From contig USNI01000086.1 in the NCBI GenBank assembly GCA_900555975.1, forward strand, positions 1 through 5,209: a stretch of DNA of 5,209 nt, read 5' to 3'. Shown piece after piece: positions 1 through 5,209 of this stretch. Position 1 is the stretch's first letter; each line of letters opens with the position of its first letter. Made by a program: the position numbers and the translations under genes. The stretch comes from an uncultured Desulfovibrio sp. Its GTDB lineage: Bacteria > Desulfobacterota > Desulfovibrionia > Desulfovibrionales > Desulfovibrionaceae. The notes beneath the pieces are model-generated. The model was given only the letters and a program-made list of their open reading frames with translations, was not told the DNA's origin and made no database searches.

Positions 1-1151
1 ATGCCGCCGGTCTTGATCCGGAAACCGGCGAGACCGTGGAGGTGGAAGAACTGGCTGTGGCCGCATTCATTGCGCCCGCGCATACGCTGACCGGGCATCC
101 CGTCTACGTTACGGACAAGGACGCCCCTACTCTGCCGCTTTTCGCCTACGCCGCCGTGGGCATGATCGGTGATCGTTTCTATGTCTGCGCCAAAAAGGTC
201 GATGAGGATCCCCGCCAGATCTTCACCGGCATTCCACAGAAAAAGATCAACAGGGCTGCCAGAGATCTCATGGCAAAGTATCCCCGCAACCGGTTCATTC
301 AGCATCTCATGCAGAACTGCGTGCTGAAATACGGTTGTCCCGCAGCCAAGAACCTCGCCATAGGACGATATGAGGCTCCCATTCCCACGTCGCGCGTATG
401 CAACGCCCGCTGCGTGGGCTGCATATCCCACAAGAACGAAGATTCCACCATCTGCGCCACACCTCAGGATCGCCTGACCTTTACTCCCACGGCGGACGAA
501 ATTCTGGAAATGATGTTCCATCATATGAAAAATGAGGAACATCCCATATTCTCCTTCGGACAGGGCTGCGAAGGGGAGCCTCTTACCGAAGCCCCTCTGC
601 TGCTTGAGGTCGTGAAGCGATTCCGTTCCGAAGGTGGCCACGGAACCATCAATCTGAACTCCAACGCCTCCATGCCCGACGAAGTGGCAAAGCTTGCCGA
701 AGCAGGACTCTCTTCGCTGCGCGTAAGCATGAACAGCGCAAGGGACGAGGTATATCTTCGCTACTACCGGCCCCGCAGCTTCACCTTCGCCGACGTGCGC
801 CGCTCCATCAGGGAAGCCAGCAGCCGGGGCGTGTTCGTTTCCCTGAATCTTCTGTATTTTTCCGGCATCACCGACTGCGAAGAGGAAATTGAAGCGCTCG
901 TGGAACTCATCAATACCTGCGGCGTAAGCTTCATCCAGCTGCGCAATCTGAACATAGATCCGGAACTGTACATGCACCTCATGGAAGGCATTGCCTTCGG
1001 TCCTTCCGTGGGACTGGTGAACTTCCGCAAGCGGTTGAAAAAATATTGTCCCGGTCTGCAGTTCGGCTACTTCAATCCTTATGTGGGGGACGAGGCGGAA
1101 GAACGGCAGGACGGCTCCGCGGCACCGGATGAAGGCATCGACAACGAATGA
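1..1151 (+). CDS. Radical SAM protein, function unknown (5'-truncated by window edge)
   Basis: This is a cytoplasmic radical SAM enzyme of unknown substrate. The frame is open from the first complete codon at base 3, and residues before the GTG at base 36 (AGLDPETGETV) read as ordinary protein, so the gene probably starts upstream and GTG 36 is not its start. Counting from base 3, 382 residues are visible. The cluster-binding motif CNARCVGC (C133, C137, C140; C-x3-C-x2-C) would bind the [4Fe-4S] cluster that cleaves S-adenosylmethionine. GQGCEGEPL (about 186-194) occupies the place of the GGE-type SAM-binding motif after the second strand, and NLNSNAS (about 217) and LRVSMNSAR fit later strands of the partial TIM barrel. 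The 130-residue N-terminal extension carries extra cysteines (C106, C112). I see no C-terminal SPASM-like cysteine cluster. The tail is acidic and probably disordered. The radical SAM assignment is secure; the reaction is not known to me. Confidence 0.9.
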   Translation, partial: AAGLDPETGETVEVEELAVAAFIAPAHTLTGHPVYVTDKDAPTLPLFAYAAVGMIGDRFYVCAKKVDEDPRQIFTGIPQKKINRAARDLMAKYPRNRFIQHLMQNCVLKYGCPAAKNLAIGRYEAPIPTSRVCNARCVGCISHKNEDSTICATPQDRLTFTPTADEILEMMFHHMKNEEHPIFSFGQGCEGEPLTEAPLLLEVVKRFRSEGGHGTINLNSNASMPDEVAKLAEAGLSSLRVSMNSARDEVYLRYYRPRSFTFADVRRSIREASSRGVFVSLNLLYFSGITDCEEEIEALVELINTCGVSFIQLRNLNIDPELYMHLMEGIAFGPSVGLVNFRKRLKKYCPGLQFGYFNPYVGDEAEERQDGSAAPDEGIDNE

Positions 1152-1186
1152 TGCACGTCGGCGTGTCGTCATGGATATCAATTTCC

Positions 1187-1207
1187 ATCGCGGCGCGCCG
1201 ATTTTTT
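1187..1207 (+). terminator. Possible intrinsic terminator after the radical SAM gene
   Basis: A short GC-rich inverted repeat lies 35 bases after the radical SAM stop. ATCG (1187-1190) can pair with CGAT (1199-1202), or CGG with CCG inside the palindrome at 1191-1200. It is followed directly by six T residues (1202-1207). The stem is short and the two pairings compete, so this is a weak candidate by sequence alone. Its position between two same-strand genes is what makes it plausible, and it would separate their transcription. Confidence 0.35.
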
Positions 1208-1272
1208 CATGAGCACTCCTTCCTCTGAACATACGGCATGCGGCTTTGCCCACTCCGCTACGTCTTCCATTC

Positions 1273-4200
1273 ATGTCCCCGCATTTTCTTTCCTTCCGCT
1301 TCTCTGACAGACTCGTACGGCAAACGCGTGCTGCATTTTTCTCCGCACTGACCCTTGCCTGTCTGCTTGTGCCGGTCTGTCTTCCCGATCAGGCCCGGGC
1401 CTATGAGACCCGCATCGTGACGGATGACGGCGGCACGCCGCTGTTCGAACTGCGTTTTTTCGACAAAGGAGAATGGTATTTCAAAGGATTTGATGAAGAA
1501 GATCCCTCCCTTTCCTCCTGGACTCTCGACAGGGAACAGAAGAACGCCGTCACCTCAGCCGCTCAGTTTCTGGCCGACGTCATCGGTCCCGGCGCTCTCA
1601 ACACCGCTCCCCTCTCCATCAATGTCGGCACCTATGACATTCCCAATGCCGAATGCGCCTGTCAGCTCTATGATGCAACCGGGTCCGTCTCTCTGCCGGG
1701 CCTGCAGACAGGACTTCTGGGAGGCACGGCGTCCAATGTTGCGGCCCTTGTTCTTGTCGGAACGCTGGACAGCGCTGTTGCCGACCATCTCTCGCCTCTG
1801 CCCGCCTTGGAAAAGATTGATCTTGCCAGCGTCATCAGTCATGAACTGATCCACGGTCTGGGGATGTATTCCTATGCGGTCAGCGGAAAAAACGACGTGC
1901 TTTCGGTCTGGGACACCCATCTCGTCGATGCCTTCGGCACGGCCCTGACGCCCGGCATGACCGTCACGGTCTGTGGAACGGACGGCACGCCGGGAAAAGA
2001 TTTCATCGTCGGTTATCAGGAAGACAGCGGCGTGACCTTTCATGGGGAACATGTGCATGAGGTCATGGGGACAGACACCGGTCTGCCCGTGGAAGGCTAT
2101 GAATGGAGCGGCACGGAGAACGGCGTCGACGTCTATGTGCCTGATCTTTCGCATATCGAACTTGAACACGGATTCATGAGTCATCAGAGCTACCGCAACC
2201 ATATCTTTCTCATGGAAGCGGAAATAGCGGCTCTTCAGGACATCGGTTACAGCATCGACAGGAAAAAGTACTTCGGATACTCCGTCTACGGAAACGGAGA
2301 AACCATCGTCAACCGGAACGGCTATTTCGCACGCAATGAGGAGGGAACGGCCTTTCTGTCCGGCCAGGCAGGAACAACGACGCTGGGAACAGGTCTGCAC
2401 ATCTATGGAAAGGCCAACCATGTCACTCAGGCTGCCGATCTTCTAGCATGCGGCACGGCCGGAACCGGCATTCGTGTGGACGGCAGCGGGAACACGCTGA
2501 TCCTGTCCCCGGACGTGCTCGTTGCTGCGGACGGAGCATGGGGTACGGGCATACTTGTCTCCTACGGCAAGGACCAGACCATCATCAGCAGAGGCAGTGT
2601 CGAGGCTCTCGGAACGGACGGCATCGCAGCCCGTTTTGACTTCGGCAATAATTCCATCGGCAATGATACCGAGTACCGCGGTTCATGGATCTGGAACTGC
2701 GAAGGGGAACCTGCCGATATCCAGACCTCGGGCATCAGGGATGAAAACGGCTTTGACGGCCCTCTCGCAAGCACGTTCGACGTGAGCGGTCTTCTGGCCG
2801 GTCAAAAAGCCTCCATCTTCATTTCAAGGAATGCCTTTGTCCGGAACATCAACATTCTTTCCGGCGCGTCGGTATATGGTGACATCATTTCGGAGTGGGA
2901 CCCGGAACTTGAGGATATCCAGTATGCCCCCGACGCGAGAGATGATCTGCATACCAGCCTTTCCTTCGGTCTGGCTCCCGACGCCGAAGGCAGAGCCGGA
3001 GAAAAAGACGACGCCTTCGACATGACGCTCTACGGCGGCATCGACGGAGAAAAAAGTCTCGACATGCGTCTGGAATCCGGCCATCTCACCGTAACCGGCA
3101 CCGTAAACGCCTACTCGCTGCGGAATGCCGGCCATCTCGATCTTTACGGCATGAACGCCGACGGAGATACCGCCGCCATAACCGCGAGCTTCATCAACGA
3201 CGAACATGCCGTTCTGGAAACAGGTTTCTCCGCCTCCGGGGAGGTTTTGGGCATAACGGCCGGACAGGCCGAACTGGCCGGAACATGGGCACTGCGCCCG
3301 CTGCCGGACTTCTACGCCTCGAACGCCATCGTCACACCTGAAGATCCGGTCACGGCGGACACCGTGAGCGGAAAGTTCAGCAGTGTGACCATGGCGGACA
3401 ACGTGTCTCCCACCCTGCAGTTTTCTCTGACGGACGAATCCTCCCGCCCTTCCGTTCTGGTCTCCCGCGCGTACGACGCCTACAGCCGCCACGCCGGGAA
3501 TGAAGGCGCAGAATCCCTGGGGCACGCTCTTTACGACATCGCTGATCATGCCGACGGAGATATGCGCAATCTTATCGCGGCGCTTGACTGGTCGGGGCAG
3601 GACGGTTCCGGCGTGACGCGCGGTCTGAACATTCTCGGCCCAGGAGCCTATGACATCTCAGCCCGGACGACACTCTCCCAGATGTCCGAATTCACCGCTC
3701 TTCTGTACCGTCAGATGACCGCTTCCCAAAGCATGCGTCGGACTGAAGATGTCTCCGACACAGGGGCATGGAACATATGGCTCTCTCCTTACGGTTCGGG
3801 CACGTGGCAGGGAACGAGAAAAGGAAATAACGGCTGGCACAGTACGGGAGCGGGATTTCTGCTCGGAGCCGATCGTTTTCTGGGCGAAGGTCTGACGCTC
3901 GGCGGACATCTGGCAACCGGCACAAGACGCACGAGCCTGCAGGACGACACGGCCACCGCCGAGACCCGTTTTCTTTTTCTCGGCTCTCAGGCACTTCTCG
4001 CGCCCGAGCGGTGGAACGGCCTCTCTCTCACGGCTCAGCTGCGGCTCGGCATGGAAAACGGCGACATGGACAGAAACGTGTTCATGAACGACTATTTCCG
4101 GAACCATAAAAGCGACTGGACGGGACTTGCGGGCAGCGCCATGATCGGCGCCGGCAGGGACTGGACATGGACGTTCGACAACGGTGTTCTCGCAGCCGGC

Positions 4201-4623
4201 CCCGCAGCCCGGATGGAATACCATTTTCTGCAGCGCCCCGGCATTTCGGAACACGGCGACGGGGCGAGCCGTCTGCGTCTGGAGGCGACCCGCCACCACA
4301 GCGCTCCTCTCACGCTCGGCGCGCATATACGCCGGACTGCGGCGCTTGAAAACGGCATCATGCTCGACGCGAACGCCATGGCAGCATGGAGCCATGAATG
4401 GGCTGACGTCACCTTCAGGACAGACGCGCATTTCAAGGACTGCCGCCATGCCGCCTTTTCCTCCGCGACGGACACCGAAGGCCGCGACGCCCTGCTGATT
4501 GAGGGAAGCCTGCGACTCACAGGTCAAAACGACATGTTTCTTCAGGCAGACCTCGGCGGGGAACTCTTCCGGGACGAAAGCTCAGCCGTACATGCAGGTC
4601 TCACCTTCGGATGGAAATTCTGA
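1273..4623 (+). CDS. Autotransporter with N-terminal zinc-metalloprotease-like passenger
   Basis: A type Va secreted or surface protein, 1116 residues from the ATG at 1273. Residues 1-43 form a Sec signal peptide (basic n-region, hydrophobic FFSALTLACLLVPV, cleavage after ARA). Residues 44 to about 330 form a protease-like domain: HELIHGLG (H190, E191, H194, G197) is an HExxHxxG zinc motif, followed by WDTHLVD (213-219), a His-rich HGEHVHE (257-263), SHIELEHGFMSH (293-304) with a Met-turn-like FMS, and LQDIGYSID (321-329). From about 330 to 790 the passenger is Gly/Asn/Thr-rich beta-helix, with rung repeats at 372-475 and autotransporter-like phrases such as SGASVYGDIIS. A linker helix (about 799-823) leads to a beta-barrel of about 285 residues beginning near W833 and ending GWKF, the terminal Phe expected for BAM insertion. 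In-frame TTG 1246 would add nine residues; neither start has a clear Shine-Dalgarno. ATG is preferred because it gives a more normal signal peptide. Proteolytic activity and substrate are inferred, not shown. Confidence 0.92.
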   Translation: MSPHFLSFRFSDRLVRQTRAAFFSALTLACLLVPVCLPDQARAYETRIVTDDGGTPLFELRFFDKGEWYFKGFDEEDPSLSSWTLDREQKNAVTSAAQFLADVIGPGALNTAPLSINVGTYDIPNAECACQLYDATGSVSLPGLQTGLLGGTASNVAALVLVGTLDSAVADHLSPLPALEKIDLASVISHELIHGLGMYSYAVSGKNDVLSVWDTHLVDAFGTALTPGMTVTVCGTDGTPGKDFIVGYQEDSGVTFHGEHVHEVMGTDTGLPVEGYEWSGTENGVDVYVPDLSHIELEHGFMSHQSYRNHIFLMEAEIAALQDIGYSIDRKKYFGYSVYGNGETIVNRNGYFARNEEGTAFLSGQAGTTTLGTGLHIYGKANHVTQAADLLACGTAGTGIRVDGSGNTLILSPDVLVAADGAWGTGILVSYGKDQTIISRGSVEALGTDGIAARFDFGNNSIGNDTEYRGSWIWNCEGEPADIQTSGIRDENGFDGPLASTFDVSGLLAGQKASIFISRNAFVRNINILSGASVYGDIISEWDPELEDIQYAPDARDDLHTSLSFGLAPDAEGRAGEKDDAFDMTLYGGIDGEKSLDMRLESGHLTVTGTVNAYSLRNAGHLDLYGMNADGDTAAITASFINDEHAVLETGFSASGEVLGITAGQAELAGTWALRPLPDFYASNAIVTPEDPVTADTVSGKFSSVTMADNVSPTLQFSLTDESSRPSVLVSRAYDAYSRHAGNEGAESLGHALYDIADHADGDMRNLIAALDWSGQDGSGVTRGLNILGPGAYDISARTTLSQMSEFTALLYRQMTASQSMRRTEDVSDTGAWNIWLSPYGSGTWQGTRKGNNGWHSTGAGFLLGADRFLGEGLTLGGHLATGTRRTSLQDDTATAETRFLFLGSQALLAPERWNGLSLTAQLRLGMENGDMDRNVFMNDYFRNHKSDWTGLAGSAMIGAGRDWTWTFDNGVLAAGPAARMEYHFLQRPGISEHGDGASRLRLEATRHHSAPLTLGAHIRRTAALENGIMLDANAMAAWSHEWADVTFRTDAHFKDCRHAAFSSATDTEGRDALLIEGSLRLTGQNDMFLQADLGGELFRDESSAVHAGLTFGWKF
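2386..2697 (+). repeat. Degenerate 25-27-residue beta-helix rung repeats in the passenger
   Basis: Four consecutive protein-level units follow the protease-like domain, starting at residues 372 (GTGLHIYG), 397 (GTGIRVDG), 424 (GTGILVSYG) and 450 (GIAARFDFG), counted from ATG 1273. Each starts with a G-T-G-hydrophobic strand, then G-x-x-N/Q and a second strand. The preceding FGYSVYGNGETIVN looks like an earlier, more diverged unit. The periodicity fits rungs of a right-handed beta-helix, the usual autotransporter passenger fold. The repeats are diverged at DNA level, so recent duplication is unlikely. Confidence 0.55.
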
Positions 4624-4631
4624 CATGAAAG

Positions 4632-4645
4632 CGGAGGCAACTCCG
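4632..4645. terminator. Small hairpin just after the autotransporter stop
   Basis: CGGAG (4632-4636) and CTCCG (4641-4645) form a perfect five-base-pair stem with a GCAA loop, a stable GNRA-type tetraloop when read on the plus strand. It starts nine bases after the stop codon. No T-run follows on the plus strand and only CTTTC follows on the minus strand, so it is not a classical intrinsic terminator. It could act as a 3'-end or mRNA-stabilising hairpin. The rest of the gap to 4785 holds no clear gene or site. Confidence 0.3.
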
Positions 4646-4785
4646 TCTGGCCATCCACAGGACAAGCTGTCTTTGGAAGCATTTCGTCGTCATGACGCAG
4701 AAAGAAGCATCCCTTTGCCGCCCGCACGACACACGTGTTGCTTTTCTCGCCCGGCATCGGTCGGAACGACATGTACGGAAATCCG

Positions 4786-5209
4786 TCAGCATCCGGAATC
4801 TTCATGCTTCCGGCACCCGGGCCGTCTTTCGCTCTCCGCCTCGCAGGGACACAGATTCCGTCCCATGACCTGCTCCCGGGACGACTTTGCAGGAGAACAC
4901 AGCGAAGCGGCGGCACTTTTCAGCATGCCTATGGGGGTAAGCGGCACGGCTGCCCAGTCCACTCTCATGCCGAGAAGCGCACCGAAGGGCAGAGGCAACG
5001 GAGCCAGATTGATGGGCGAAGCCAGCCGGCGGAGCATTCCGCGCAGTCCGGAGGAGCCGGAAGGCCATGTGGCCTCCCACAAAGGCAGAGCCGAAACCAT
5101 GCTGATGCAGCGTTCCGGACAGGCACGCCTTATCATGGCGTACAGCTCCCAGGGCTTCACCCCGCGCGCCCCCTCACCGCATACGGAACAGGCGTCATCC
5201 CCTGCTTCC
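4786..5209 (-). CDS. Unidentified protein, C-terminal part (enters from right edge)
   Basis: The minus-strand frame is open from the window edge at 5209 to a TGA at 4788-4786, giving about 140 visible residues. A GTG lies at 5160, but open, protein-like sequence (DACSVCGEGARG) precedes it, so the real start is probably outside the window. Visible features are CSVCG, which may be a half zinc-knuckle, a Trp-containing stretch (KPWELYAMIRRACPE, then LPLWEATWP), and a hydrophobic Pro/Leu-rich segment (PINLAPLPLPFGALLG, then DWAAVPLTPIG). The last 25 residues are Cys/Arg-rich and look less natural. I do not recognise the family. The gene would converge on the autotransporter with a 162-base gap. 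A plus-strand frame from ATG 4625 is also open to the edge, but its product is Ser/Arg/Pro/His-rich and resembles an antisense reading. The two frames share wobble positions, so third-base GC content cannot separate them. Confidence 0.4.
   Translation of the reverse strand, partial: EAGDDACSVCGEGARGVKPWELYAMIRRACPERCISMVSALPLWEATWPSGSSGLRGMLRRLASPINLAPLPLPFGALLGMRVDWAAVPLTPIGMLKSAAASLCSPAKSSREQVMGRNLCPCEAESERRPGCRKHEDSGC

Noticed and set aside
1209..1307. Small ORF of 32 codons from ATG 1209, overlapping the autotransporter start in another frame.
   Set aside because: No ribosome binding site, it follows directly on a T-run, and the product is low-complexity Ser/Pro/His with no recognisable feature; not supported as a leader peptide.
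1345..1383. Possible lipoprotein signal (cysteines in LTLAC and VPVC).
   Set aside because: Neither matches a lipobox (no small residue at -1 with Leu at -3 and a small residue at -2 in proper order), while ARA before YET is a good signal peptidase I site.
1555..2421. Minus-strand ORF of 288 codons opposite the protease-like domain.
   Set aside because: It lies wholly antisense to a clear domain with conserved motifs; its His/Gly/Arg-rich product is typical of an antisense shadow in GC-rich coding DNA.
3658..4527. Minus-strand ORF of 289 codons opposite the autotransporter barrel.
   Set aside because: It is antisense to the well-supported beta-barrel, and the translation shows no domain or start-site support.
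4793..4813. Perfect 6-bp inverted repeat CCGGAA/TTCCGG with a 9-base loop.
   Set aside because: No T-run on either side and it lies within the end of the putative minus-strand gene; a repeat this short is expected by chance.
1..5209. Search for CRISPR arrays, tRNA or rRNA genes, insertion sequence ends and attachment sites.
   Set aside because: No regularly spaced direct repeats, tRNA cloverleaf, rRNA-like sequence, transposase or terminal inverted repeats were seen on either strand.

Overview
The window looks like chromosomal DNA from a moderately GC-rich, Gram-negative sulfate- or sulfite-reducing bacterium of the Desulfovibrionaceae type (Desulfovibrio, Bilophila or Mailhella-like). This is inferred from the style of the two main proteins: an uncharacterised radical SAM protein, and a large classical autotransporter whose passenger begins with a zinc-protease-like domain. 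The first requires only a cytoplasm, but the second requires an outer membrane and the BAM machinery. No species can be named from the sequence alone.

Layout. Bases 1-1151 (+) are the 3' part of a radical SAM gene whose reading frame is open to the left edge, so the true start lies outside the window. A short gap (1152-1272) holds a weak hairpin-plus-T-run terminator candidate and no convincing ribosome binding site. Bases 1273-4623 (+) encode a complete autotransporter of about 1116 residues: Sec signal peptide, protease-like domain with an HExxH motif, beta-helix passenger with visible repeated rungs, a linker helix, and a C-terminal beta-barrel ending in phenylalanine. Bases 4624-4785 hold a small hairpin and no convincing gene. 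From 4786 to the right edge the most protein-like reading is the C-terminal end of a minus-strand gene that enters from outside the window; it would be convergent with the autotransporter. I could not identify it, and a plus-strand frame is also open through the same region, so this call is tentative.

The genes do not form an obvious pathway. The radical SAM gene and the autotransporter are separated by 121 bases with a possible terminator and are probably independent units. The most notable item is the secreted or surface-displayed protease-like autotransporter: its zinc motif is HELIHGLG, without the third histidine of the classical metzincin consensus, and a His-rich segment with a Met-turn-like site follows about 100 residues later.
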